A stretch of 64,000 nt of DNA from Hygrophila difformis (lineage: Eukaryota > Streptophyta > Magnoliopsida > Lamiales > Acanthaceae). The notes beneath the pieces were generated by a model. That model had not been told where the DNA came from and ran no database searches. It worked only from the letters and a program-made list of their open reading frames with translations. Of the stretch, positions 30,630 through 41,207 are shown one piece after another (positions within the stretch are counted from its first letter, which is position 1; each line of letters opens with the position of its first letter). The translations under genes were made by a program, and so were the position numbers. Where the stretch lies: assembly GCA_030278955.1 (NCBI GenBank), contig JAOANR010000010.1, positions 14,863,086 to 14,927,085 of the forward strand, given 5' to 3'.

Positions 30630-32457
30630 TTATCCTCTTTTCATTTCTTCATTTGGCCATGACACTGGTCGACTATCAAGTAGATCTTTGATGATTCTTT
30701 GAAAATGGTTGCTCTTGTGTCCCTCCAATTTAGAATATTCACATGTAAGAGGTACTGGGTGTGGTCCTCTTCTTTTTCTTCTTGGACTCTTTGCAGATTG
30801 GATAGTAATACGAGCCTCTTTTCTTGTAATGGTCTCCTTGAGCATTCCTCCATAAACAAATTTGGTCATTCCTTTATCACTAGATGAAGATCCTTGCGAG
30901 TATTGGTATCCAAGGCCTTGTCTATTTCCACTAGGCTTTCCTGCAGTAATTGCATCATCCAACTTGGCTTTGCTTTGTTCAATCTCGCCAAAGTGCTTTC
31001 TGCTTTAGCATGTTTTTCTTTGAGCTCCATCATTTCAACCGCCCATTGATCATGTTTAGCTGAAATGTGGTCTTTATCAACTTGTAACCGCAGAGTTCCA
31101 CCGTCCAGTTCAGACAACTTCTTGGACAGATTCTCAGATTTTTCAATCAATTTATCTTTTTCATCCGAAAGACTGTTTATTTGCTTCTTCGGGTTCTGAC
31201 TGACCACTTTAAGTTCCTCGATCTCAGTCAATGAGATTTCTAGTCTTTAAGAGGTTTCATCATATAGTTTAGACAACCTTGCAATACTCTTTTCTTGTTC
31301 TTTGTAAGACCAAGAACAAATAGGATTAGTAAAACCAATATTAAATGACTTAGGTTTGTTACCTGGTTCGAACTCTGTATCTGAACCCGAGTCTGAATCC
31401 CAGGTGTCTGCACCTATAAGAGCAACTCCATATTCAGATTCTACTGCACTAGAGTTGGATTTATTGTCTGAATCCCTGAAGGCGACATGATATGTTTTCT
31501 CATGCTTCAAATTTGCACATTTATCCCTGATATGACCAAATCCACCACATTCGGAGCATTGGGGTCCTTTATATTCATAATTTGTTCTTTGATCAAAACT
31601 GTCTTCATCCATTGGTTTGGATTTCGTGGATGGACAACTTTTCTTCAAGGCAACGTCTTGTTTGGACATCTTGTTTCTCAATAGATAGGTCAAACGCTCT
31701 GTGAGCCTAAATATTTCATTATCATCATCTTCCTCTTCACAACGATCTTCTGTGATATCATCAGGTGTTTGGACAGGCTATTTGGACTCCGAATTAAAAG
31801 CAATGCTTTTGATCTTAAAATTGCAGTGATCCATCTCCCAGGATTGTAGGATTCCCATCAACTCGTCAACCTGCAAGTTGTCATAATCTTTATACAACTC
31901 CAAGGCTGCGATTTTTGCATTGAACCTTTTAGGAAGCGTACCAATTATTTTACCTACAAATTCTTGTTGAGAATACACTTTTCCAAGCCGAAGTGCTTGG
32001 TTTGTTAGATCACGAACTTTACCAATATATTGACCAACATTTCATTCTCATCCATGCATAATTTATGAAATTGAGATTCAATAGTGATGAGACGAGACTC
32101 TTTTACCGGAGCCATACCCTCGTAGGTATTGGCAAGTGTAGTCCAAGCATCATATGCAATTTTACAACATGCAATGAGTTGGTATTGATCTCTTGTGATA
32201 GCAATGTGAATGGCATAAATGACTTTGGAATTTCTTGTCGCTTCAGTCCTTTCTTTTTGTGTCCACTTAGATCCGGGCTTGGGAATTTGAGTTCCATCCT
32301 CTTGTTCGATCATTGGTGATTGATACCGTGTCTCAATGGCATCCCAAATTCCATCATCAAGTGACATAATGAAGGATTCCATCTGATCTTTCCAGAATGT
32401 ATAGTTTGATCTATCCAGCAAAGGAGGTCTAGTAATCGATCCACCTTGATTGTCCAT
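30630..32457 (-). pseudogene. Degraded copia gag with zinc knuckle and coiled coil
   Basis: Starts MDNQGGSITRPPLLDRSNYT (32457), a standard plant copia gag start, about 50 bp from the 5' LTR. Pieces in order on the minus strand: 32457-32005 (DUF4219/UBN2-type capsid region), 31978-31778 (continuation, QQEFVGKIIGTLPKRF), 31693-31247 (zinc knuckle CSECGGFGHIRDKC, C-X2-C-X4-H-X4-C), 31231-30866 (long Lys/Glu/Leu coiled coil) and 30962-30630 (basic tail). Frameshifts or stops near 32010, 31780, 31240 and 30900 break what was once one frame. After the tail the copia protease motif expected in an autonomous element is missing. Confidence 0.85.
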
Positions 32458-32504
32458 TTCGTCGATTCGGATCTCGCTCGAGAGCGTCTGTCTCTAATAC
32501 CAAT

Positions 32505-33486
32505 TGTTAGGTCCAAAATGACGAGATGACGACTAAACCTGTTTTGTCTTGCTAACTTGTTCAAACAACTTTCGTGAACACCCGTTAATCAATTTTAAGG
32601 AATATGTAGCGGAATATGAAACAAACTGAAAAACATAAAGTAAACAAACTCAGGAATTTATTGACCCAGTTCGGCCGCAGCCTACGTCTTGGGGATACCA
32701 ATCATAGAGTCTCCACTATATGTTCGAATAGGTTACGCGATCCAAACAATAGTGAATTGAAATCTGCCGAACTTCGAACTCCAAGCAGATGAATTGTCAT
32801 ACCAAAACTCTCCCTAGTTTTGGAGAAGATCTCCCCGACCTTGCTTCAATTCCTTGAAAGCTCCCCCTTCAAATTTCTGTTGGACGAAACTTGCCCGCAG
32901 ACCCTCCTCTTCATGATATGTCGATTATGAGCAGGTAACCACGACGAACGCCTTGGATAATCCCCTTGAGTGCTATCGTCTCCTTCATTCAAAGGGCAAG
33001 TAAACTTCTTGTCGATCCAAAGTCTACCCAAGGCTTGGTTCATAAAGGTGATTAGATCACCAGTACACAAGTGGATCAAATAGATTATCCTCTTGATGAA
33101 TAATTGCAAGAACACTCGGACAAAAATCTCATATGCACTTCGAATGTTTGAGAGAAAAAATAATGGCTGTCAAAATTAATTTTTTCGAAGTAAATGACCA
33201 GCCATGGATCAATCCCCATATAAAGTGCAAGAATCAGCTCACTAAGGTAAGTAGATTCCTTTCATGAATGCAAATATGCCTTAGTGAGAAGTTTCCATGA
33301 GTAGAGATTTACCTTCCATAAAATCAAGCTCAATCCATTGCAAATTCGGAAATAGCTGTTGGAGAATATCCTTGAAAATCAGCTCATTCCTTAAATATGT
33401 TCGTCTGGATAAGATTTGGCACGGAGTCCCGCGATTGTGTTCGAACATCTGTTGTGGACATATACTGCCAAAACCAGTTCTTAACA
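32505..33486 (-). repeat. 5' LTR of gag-only copia element
   Basis: 982 bp, TGTTAGGTCC...AGTTCTTAACA. It corresponds throughout to 26716-27473 plus 29317-29546, apart from the LINE insertion in the other copy. Confidence 0.9.
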
Positions 33487-33491
33487 GTTAG

Positions 33492-34472
33492 GGCAAATGT
33501 TTCTCTGGCTGTCTTCAGAGAAAAATGGAATAAAACAGAAGACTGTGAGGGATAATTGATCGAACAACATTTACATATCCAAAGACCAAAATGTTACGTC
33601 ATCAATGAGAGCTACCAATATGAGGTTTGTCGGTCCAACTATGCATGACGTCGCTAAGCGTCAGCAAAGAAAAATATAAAAACTCTACAGAAAAGGGGAG
33701 AGGAAGGGGATACAAAATTAACACAGCAAAAACCGAAAAACTAACTATGAGATTTTGTTGATTACCTTAGTTTTTTAAAATGAATTTTTAACAATTCGCT
33801 TATATATAAATGTTATTTTTAGAATCTCAATGTAAAAATAGTTTATCATTCCTACTAATACTTTACCAATAGAGTTAGTATGTAGTACACCACTCCTTAG
33901 ACTGCAGATGCGACTGTGATGACACATATAGATTTTGTGATATTTTCGAGTCAAACCATTAACCATTGAAGGCCCAATGGAGATACTATTATTGTGATGT
34001 GCGTGATATTTATGTGATGATCGACAATGATTTTGTGATGTCTGACAAAAAAAATTATTTAAAAAGGGAACTATAGTTTTTGAAAACTAAAATCAACACA
34101 TTATAAATACGATCTAGCACATCACATTAAGTAGAGACATCACAAAAATACACTCTAGCATCATAGGCTGCAAGTGCAGCCGCCTGCATTCTATATATTC
34201 TCATATTTTACCTTTACTTTTTTATTACATATTTTTCTCTCCAATCTCATCACTACTCATTTGAAGTAGTGGACTATTTTTGGGAGAGGCGCCCTATTTT
34301 ATCCTAATAGAGCTTTGTGTATGTAAAACACTATTTTGGAAGAGACGACATTCATTGCCTGTGCAGATCCTCGAGAAATTAATTTTGAATCCAATTTGTC
34401 ATGAGAATAGCCGCTTATTCAAAAAAAAAAAGAGGTCAAAATCCAAACCTAATTCTTGTGTACAACCTGAAT
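33492..34472. other. Intergenic DNA
   Basis: AT-rich. 33980-34160 has repeated short motifs (TGTGATG, ATCACA) in partly inverted order without clean borders. No gene recognised. Confidence 0.4.
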
Positions 34473-34662
34473 TATTCTCTCTTTCTCAACTGAAATGTCA
34501 TACTTACTATTTTTGGATGTCACATCACAAATGCCTTCGTTCTATAACTACAAATAATTTCTCCTCCAACAACTATGTTGACCCCATCATATACTCACAA
34601 ATGAACTCTACATTGATTCTCATGCCCAACAGTAACAAGACATTTGTAATCGGATGGAGGTA
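34473..34662. mobile_element. Decayed Stowaway-like MITE
   Basis: Interior clearly homologous to 6481-6681 (TGTCATACTTACTATTTTTG, CTCCAACAACTATGTTGACC, CATCATATACTCA, CATTGATTCTCATGCCCA). Ends are eroded (ATTCTCTCTTTCTC left, CGGATGGAGGTA right). Confidence 0.75.
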
Positions 34663-34733
34663 ATATTAATTGTTAAAAATATGCACTTAATTATGTGTGC
34701 AACCCTGGTTTCGGGATGGGGCTGTTAAGATAG

Positions 34734-34997
34734 TACTCCCTCCGTTTTTAAATGATAGCTACGTTGGAGAATTTGACACTATTCACACAATCACTTTAAC
34801 TTGAAGTTTTATCATAGTTATTCAAGTTAAAATATAGTCAATTGAGATCTTGTTAGATTCGTCTCGTCTTGTAGTTTTTAAATATCGAACTTTTAGAATT
34901 TTTACTTGTACCGAACTTGAGTTATTATTGATTTAAAATGTACATTGGACTGCGTGCTGCGTGGGTCCGTAGCAAACAAAAAAAACCGGAGGGAGTA
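34734..34997. mobile_element. Stowaway MITE
   Basis: 264 bp including terminal TAs: TACTCCCTCCGTTTTTAAAT ... CCGGAGGGAGTA. The interior holds AAAATATAGTCAATTGAGAT, GTTAGATTCGTCTCGTCTTG and GGACTGCGTGCTGCGTGGG. A hAT MITE inserted right at its 3' edge. Confidence 0.92.
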
Positions 34998-35002
34998 ATA
35001 TT

Positions 35003-35272
35003 TAGGGATGAAAACATTACGGATACGGTCGGATAGCATTGGATATGGATATTATCCACATTTTTCCTCGAATTCGGATCGAATAAGGATATGTCGGATA
35101 TGAATATGAATTTGAATATTTTCCGGATACGAATACAGGTCAGATACAAGACGGATATGTGATGGATACAGATTGAATCGGAAATAGATTATCGGATATT
35201 TTTATTATCTTTTTTGAAAATTTGATCGGATAATTTGATATTTTTTAGAATCATTGATAATTTTAATTAATA

Positions 35273-35315
<43 letters not shown>

Positions 35316-35546
35316 TATTAATATATTCGGATATCTATATTTAGAATTTGGATAATATCCTATTAATTTTCGGATACGGTCAGATATTTTTGGATACGAA
35401 TACGAATGCAGATATTAAATTACGGATTTGAATTCAGATATGAATATTGAAATATCTTACCAGATAGTCGGATACGGATTCGAATTTGAATATAATCGGT
35501 TACGATTCGGATCGATCGGATATTTACTGTACCGCCTTCATCCCTA
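35003..35546. mobile_element. hAT-type MITE with 8-bp target duplication
   Basis: 544 bp with TAGGGATGAAAAC at the left and CTTCATCCCTA at the right (inverted ends) and an exact 8-bp duplication GTAATATT at 34995-35002 and 35547-35554. Eight-base duplications and TAGGGATG ends are the hAT signature. The body consists of many degenerate GGATAC(G)AAT/GGATATGAAT motifs and an (ATA)n run at about 35277-35318. Non-coding. Confidence 0.92.
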
Positions 35547-35843
35547 GTAATATTGTAAATTCATGAAAAGGGAGGAAGTATATGACACTGGAACTTATAT
35601 GAAGAAAAATAATACTACTATAAAGTAATGCTTAAAATTTTCTCTCTCTCTAAGCCCTGCATCAATATATACACACACAGAGACAAATTTTCATCCACGA
35701 GGTGTGGAATTTTGTCTCAATCTGTTTACTATAATTTTAATAGAGATGTGGATAGAATTATAGAAAAGTCATACCTTAGCTTAGGTAATATAGATTTCAC
35801 CTAAATTTTAATTATACACGGACTGGCCTCAGCTATATGGTTA

Positions 35844-36580
35844 TACTCCCTCCGTTTCTTAAAAAATGAAATATGCAAAAAAAATACTCTCTCCGTCCCA
35901 TTAAAAGTGGCCACTATTCCTATTTGGGGTGTCCCATTAAAAGTGACCACTTTCCCTTTTAAGCAAATTAGATTAATATAAGCATGATTAAAAACCCAAC
36001 AATAATGACAATTGTACTTTCTGCACAAAGTCCCTATATATGTTTAACCATTAATATCTCAAAATGAGTATAAATAAAAATTATATAAAATATATATTCT
36101 AAACCTATACGATTAAACGATTCCAACAAGACTACACTTGACTATTTTTTCATTTCTACATCATTACGATAACATTAAGTCAAAGTTTATTAATAAATAT
36201 GTTTAAAAGTCAAATGTAACCATTATAAATTAGATGGATTGATTAGTCAAATTTACTCACACTACTTTAACTACTAAACATCACAACCTAAATTCCCGTG
36301 CCCAAAAGAAAGTGGCAACTTTTAATGGGACGGAGGGAGTAAAACATTTGCATAGCACTTATTATTTATTGAGTAACTTTAATTTAAATTTTTAACATAG
36401 TTATATAAGATAAAATATAGTCAAGTAAGATCTTATTGAATTCGTCTAATCGCGTAGTTTTAGAATATTAATTTTTTATAATTTTTATTTTTATAAAATA
36501 TGAGATATGAAACGTTAAAATTATGCATTTATTTACGTAAAATGCAACAATGTTGCAATTTTTAAGAAATGGAGGGAGTA
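35844..36580. mobile_element. Stowaway MITE (outer), interrupted by another Stowaway
   Basis: Left end TACTCCCTCCGTTTCTTAAA at 35844, right end TTTAAGAAATGGAGGGAGTA ending at 36580; the ends are mutual inverted repeats. The sequence is split by the element at 35885-36341; the halves rejoin as ATGCAA...ACATTTGCATAGCAC. Confidence 0.9.
35885..36341. mobile_element. Stowaway-like MITE (inner), nested
   Basis: 457 bp bounded by TACTCTCTCCGTCCCATTAA and TTAATGGGACGGAGGGAGTA. Inverted ends extend about 30 bp (AAAAGTGGCCAC / GTGGCAACTTTT). TA flanks at both sides. Confidence 0.92.
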
Positions 36581-37667
36581 TTATAATAGTATAGTAGTAT
36601 GTATTAATTTTAAAAGCTGATTTGGCAGCCATAGGCAAGCGATGAGTGTATATATGATTGGTGAATTCATTATTTGTCCTTGTCAGGTAGAGTCTAGTGT
36701 AAGAGTAGTGCATGTGGATAACTTCAAGTGCTCCACAACGTAACCCTTTGTCAACCAGATAAGAGTTTGAATTTTGTGTTCTTATCATCTAGATCTTAGC
36801 TCCATTATTATTATTATCATCATCATTATTTAATTTTTAAATATTTTTCAGTATTTTTTTTGTGGGATTTTTTTGTGGGATCATCTTATTTTCTTACCTT
36901 TTTCCTTAACTCTCAATAAGCAATAGTTCCCATATAATGATGTATCATGGAACTTATCCCAAAATTTGTCCACCAAACTAAGATATTTATGGCGGGGAAG
37001 GTTTTAATCTACTTTATCGTTTTCTTTAATAATGTGTACAAGTAATGTAGTCTAAATGTAGGAAGTAATGTAGTTCCTCTTTTTATTTATTCGTAACGAA
37101 AGGATAGGGTACAGGCACCTTTAGTGCTGACTTTATGTCTTAAAATTGTAATGTTTGGACATAGAGATTAGACATATATTATTGGGATATACACAGTTTT
37201 TTTAGTCTCCCATCACATAAAATATCGTACACATCACATGGAATACATGCATGCATCACATAATACAGATACACAGTGCAACATGTAACCACCTTTAACC
37301 ATAGTTGTTATTCTTATATACTTACATATGGTTTTAAATAACCGCAACATTTCAATATTTTACGCAATTCAATAAATATTTTTTACCAATAATAATTCAT
37401 ATTGTATATAAGTAAAAATTATAAAAATTTGATATTCTAAAACTACGTGATTAGACGAATCTAACAAGATCTCAATTGACTATGTTTTTTTTTTTCTTAT
37501 GTAACTATGTTTAAAAAAATTCATCAAAATTACTCAAATAATAGTTACTATTGTGTAAACATCTCAATTAAATGAGAACGGATGAAGTATACATCACTTT
37601 TAGTCTCCCATCACATGAAATGGCGTGTACATCACATGCAATACTTGCAGTCATCACATAGATAGAA
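36581..37667. repeat. AT-rich intergenic DNA with a direct repeat
   Basis: 37198-37262 and 37596-37660 are related direct copies (TTTAGTCTCCCATCACAT, AAATRKCGTRYACATCACATG, AATAC.TGCA). They bracket the MITE at 37330-37590. No gene. Confidence 0.6.
37330..37590. mobile_element. Decayed Stowaway-type MITE
   Basis: Right end GAGAACGGATGAAGTA. Interior blocks (TAATAATTCATATTGTATAT, ACTACGTGATTAGACGAATC, AACAAGATCTCAATTGACTATG) match other copies. Left end uncertain. Confidence 0.6.
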
Positions 37668-37862
37668 CTACGCATCACACATATCTGTATAGACCGGATG
37701 AATCACGAAACCAATCCCCCCTGAGATTGCACCCGAAAGTTCTTCATCCATGGACGTGATTTCCATGCAATTTTCCGGCATTGATTCTTCCATAAATTCT
37801 TCATCCGGTGGTGGGATGTTTAGATCTACCATTTCGGCCATCAAAAATTTATCGGAGTACAA
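37668..37862 (-). other. Short ORF of unknown nature (64 codons)
   Basis: Encodes an acidic peptide starting MYSDKFLMAEMVDLNIPPPD and ending HPVYTDMCDA. I do not recognise a domain. The LN(I/L)PP-type acidic start resembles N-termini of FAR1/MULE-derived proteins, but this is only an impression. There is no downstream exon with a DNA-binding or transposase motif. Possibly a gene fragment. Confidence 0.25.
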
Positions 37863-38026
37863 GCGGAGAGTGATTGTAGCCGGTATGTTTCAGAGAATTT
37901 GGGTGGAGAAGATGATGGTATTGGGTGGGGAGGATGACAGTTTTGGTGGGGGAATGATGACAGTTCTCGTGGGGGAGTTCTGGTGGGGAGAGTAGGACGG
38001 TTTTATTTGGAGAATAGCACTGTTTT

Positions 38027-38212
38027 GTTTGGAGAATTGGACGATTTTGGAATGATGACAATTTTGTGTTGTGTTGTGTGTTGTCTGCATGTACATACCC
38101 ATTATAATGTGTCTGTACATGCAGACAACACATATAATGGGTCTGTACATGCAGACAACACACAACACAACACAAAACTGTCATCATTCCAAAATCGTCC
38201 TATTCTCCAAAC
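38027..38212. repeat. Long imperfect palindrome (foldback)
   Basis: The left arm at about 38027-38104 and right arm at about 38133-38212 are inverted copies of roughly 78-80 bp with about 4 mismatches; each contains TTTTGTGTTGTGTTGTGTGT or its complement. The centre at 38105-38132 itself repeats GTCTGTACATGCAGACAACA. The structure would form a long hairpin if transcribed. Confidence 0.9.
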
Positions 38213-38213
38213 T

Positions 38214-38250
38214 GATACGGTACAGACCCTTAGTGGGTCTGTACCGTATC
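38214..38250. repeat. Perfect 16-bp inverted repeat hairpin
   Basis: GATACGGTACAGACCC (38214-38229) and its exact complement at 38235-38250, loop TTAGT. It directly follows the long palindrome and shares the motif GGGTCTGTAC with its arms. Confidence 0.95.
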
Positions 38251-38835
38251 CCAACTGATTCGTAACACTCATAAGAATGTATGCATATATATTGACCAAT
38301 ATCATCCGTAGGAACCAAACCTTAAGCATTGTTGGGTTTTAAAGAACCCCAAACTGATAGTACATATTGTTTTAATAGAAGAGGAAGAGGTGACCACGAA
38401 TTCAAATTCCTATTCCGGCCAATTATCTATATATAATAAATCTTGAATACTTTTTGACTTGTGCAGACTGTATTGTCCTTATTTAATATAACTAAATCTT
38501 TTTAATCTTTAGGGTTTTATCAGTAATTTACCACCATTTTTTAATCAATGACTATAATTAATCCACGTCAGTGCTGATTAATCATAAATGATACACGTTA
38601 GCAGTTGATTAATTATACTTGCCACATCATCAACTTTTAATACTATATTTAGATCATAAATCTATAATATATTATAAACAAATCTTTAAAAAATCTTTCT
38701 ATATATTTTCAAAAGTTATAAATTTTAAATAAATTATAATATATTTAATGGTTAATAAATATTTAATTAAACATGTATAATATGAACTTTTTAATTAAAT
38801 ATATATTCAATGGGAAATGAATTGCAAAACCCTAG

Positions 38836-39761
38836 ATGGCTCTCCTTCCCGCTTCTCTCCCCACGGCTATCTCCGCCCGACCCTCCCCGGAGTCTCCCGA
38901 CCGCCGCCCTTCTCTGGCAAGCAACCAGCGGTCCTTCAAGGATGTAACCCGCCAAGCGCCGGCCGTAGATACCCCCCTGGAACCCTCGGACATCCCCTTT
39001 ACGGAGTTGGTGGACACAGATTGGTTGGATAATAATCATCTTCTTCCCACGGTCGATTTCCATGTTGCAGTCATGGATAGGCTATGTGCGCCTTTCCTGG
39101 ACGCCTTGGTCGTGAAAGTCTTAGGCCGCAGGGTAGGATTCTTATTGCTCAAGGAACGTCTATTGAGTTTGTGGAAACCAAAAGGAGAAGTAGCGATCAC
39201 GGATACGGCTAAAAGGCATCTTATTGTAAAATTTAATCTCCCAGAGGATAAAAGGAAGGTGCTTTATGAAGGACCATGGTCAGTTTTTGACCACATGTTG
39301 CGGTTACCCCATGGTCACGGGAATTCATGAAACCATCGGCGCAAATAACCAAATCCATTGTATGGGCAAGGATCTTGGACTTGGATCCGGTTTACTATAA
39401 TGAAAACTCGTTGGGCATCATTGCCAATATGATTGGAAAATTTGCTAGGCTTGATTCCAAGACTATGGGTATTAATAGAGGGCAATTCGCTAGGGTTTGT
39501 GTGGAAGTAGATCTCATAAAACCCCTAGTTGGTACAATTTGCATAGATGGTGAATGGCACTTGATTTCATATGAGGGGTTGCACAACATATGTACTACCT
39601 GTGGGATGTATCGTCATGAAAGGGGCCCTTGCGATCATGCTAACATGCCCCATGCTATACACGTAGTTCATCATGCAGTGGAAAAGCAAGGCCCTGGGAC
39701 TGGGAATGTCCACCCAGATGTGAATAATGGTTCCCCCCCACCCCCCCCCGCCGCCGCCTAA
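38836..39761 (+). pseudogene. LINE ORF1: DUF4283 and CCHC zinc knuckle, frameshifted
   Basis: Two overlapping frames, 38836-39330 and 39327-39761, together make the ORF1 protein. The first holds the DUF4283 RNA-binding-like region (LLKERLLSLWKPKGEV, VKFNLPEDKRKVLYEGPWSV). The second has IVWARILDLDPVYYNE and the zinc knuckle CTTCGMYRHERGPC (C-X2-C-X4-H-X4-C). A one-base indel near 39300 causes the switch: the GTTACCCCATGGTCACGGGA stretch reads as the expected VTPWSREF only in the second frame. A stop after a proline/alanine-coding C-run near 39745-39760 ends the recognisable part; the tail to 40276 is broken. Confidence 0.88.
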
Positions 39762-40276
39762 AGGCAACAGCGTAGTGGCGGCTACTAATGCGGAATCTTT
39801 TGAGACTCCGGTTGTGATGGTGACAGAAATCCCCACTTCCTCACATGGGGACTGGATAATGGTGGTAACAAAGCCAAGGCCGAATAGAGGTAGAGAGAAA
39901 CAGGTGGCTAGTCAGCCTACTCAACCTGTGGCAGCTCCGCAAGGGCCGCGTGCTCGCATTCCCCTGACTGATCTCCCCGTGCATGGGTCTCAATAATCGA
40001 GAGAAGCTATGGGTGGCCAACCAGCTGATAACAGCTCTCGTGATCGTGGAAAGGCCAAGATGGCCGAGACTTATACGGTCATCAGTCCATATATAGATCT
40101 GACATACCCCACGAACATCGGTTGAAGGTGAAACGGCCTCGCCCGGCACAACCTCCTACTGATAAGGATATAACATCTACTAGTAATGCATTCCCCGCCT
40201 TGGAGTGGACGCCTCAAAATATGGATGTGGAAGCAGTCGGTAGCCAGCCGACCAGTGAGCACCTTGAAGGTTCTCA

Positions 40277-41002
40277 ATGATAGTTTTTCAAGATTTCTCA
40301 GTCCTCTCATGGAACGTGCGTGGCGCCATGGGACGGAATTCACAACGCCACATTGCGGATGTGCTTAGGACTTTTAATCCATCTCTTTTTATTCTTATGG
40401 AGCCGCAAGGGCCGCTTGAGCGGTTGCGGGTCTTTCTTTTCCATATTGGTTATAACGCTATTCATGTCATTGAAAGTATTACCCGGGCTGGGGGTCTATG
40501 GGTACTCGCTGGAGTGGGGGTGCCATACTCATTTCATATTGCAAGCCAACACTCTCGTATGGTTACTCTCTCAATCAGCCTGAATCAAGCTTGTTGGCAT
40601 TTATCTGCCCTTTATGCTAATCCTACTCATGTTGCTCGAGCGACGGATTGGGATAACTTGCGATCAGTTGCATCTATAATTCAGGGTCCTTGGTTAACAC
40701 TTGGGGATTGGAATGAGATTGAGTATGTGTCGGAGGCCTTTGGTATGGCGCCATCCGGTGCCCATTGTGAGGAATTCCGCAGCCTCCTCCATGAATGTGG
40801 CCTATCTCCGGTTCACTCAGTTGGGGAATTGTTTACGTGGCAAAGAAACACTACTGGAGGGCTTTTAGCATGCAAGCGCCTCGATCGAGCTGCTGCGAAT
40901 TCTGCTTGGCTAACCAGCTTCCCGGATGGACAAGTTGAGGTGCAACCTCGTCGGTGCTCGGATCACAACGCCATCTTGTTAAGGTGCCAGCCTCGGCTTT
41001 AA
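40277..41002 (+). pseudogene. LINE ORF2 AP-like endonuclease domain
   Basis: 241 codons with the exonuclease-endonuclease-phosphatase fold signatures: LSWNVRGAMG near the start (metal-binding Asn), ILMEPQG, LGDWNEI (Asp/Asn pair) and CSDHNAILL (Asp-His) near the end. This enzyme nicks target DNA to prime reverse transcription. The key motifs are present, although the usual ET(K/R) glutamate appears as ILMEPQG. The frame is lost after 41002, before the RT, so no full ORF2 can be made. Confidence 0.92.
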
Positions 41003-41207
41003 GCATGTGTGAACTGACCTTTTCGATGGGAATTCGCCTGGAAAACTCTTCCTCATTATGAGGCAATTCTTGATGCGGCATGGAATGGAGTCCCTCATCC
41101 CTTGCCTGAGCAATTGGAACAAGTTCGCCAATCCTAGGAGTTTTTTAATAAACATACTTTTGGCAATATTGTCAAAAGGAAAAAATGCCTTTTAAGGCGA
41201 CTAGCAG

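Larger units (their letters stand above)
26716..33486 (-). mobile_element. Gag-only, pol-less copia-type LTR element
   Basis: Complete unit with TG...CA LTRs, flanked by GTTAG at 26711-26715 and 33487-33491 (5-bp target duplication). The right, 5' LTR is 32505-33486. Next to it TCTCTAATACCA at 32491-32502 is the complement of TGGTATTAGAGA, close to the initiator-Met tRNA primer site. The left, 3' LTR is 26716-29546, interrupted by a LINE, and is followed by the PPT complement ATCTCCCCCTTTTT at 29547. The internal region of about 2.96 kb holds a degraded gag (32457 to about 30630) and then about 1 kb of non-coding DNA; no protease, integrase, reverse transcriptase or RNase H motif was found. 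The LTRs differ at roughly one base in ten over the first 250 bp, so the insertion is old. Confidence 0.9.

Noticed and set aside
38041..38212. CRISPR-like repeat spacing in the GACAACACA / GTCTGTACATGC region
   Set aside because: The repeats are arms of a palindrome and not regularly spaced direct repeats with unique spacers; the context is plant nuclear.
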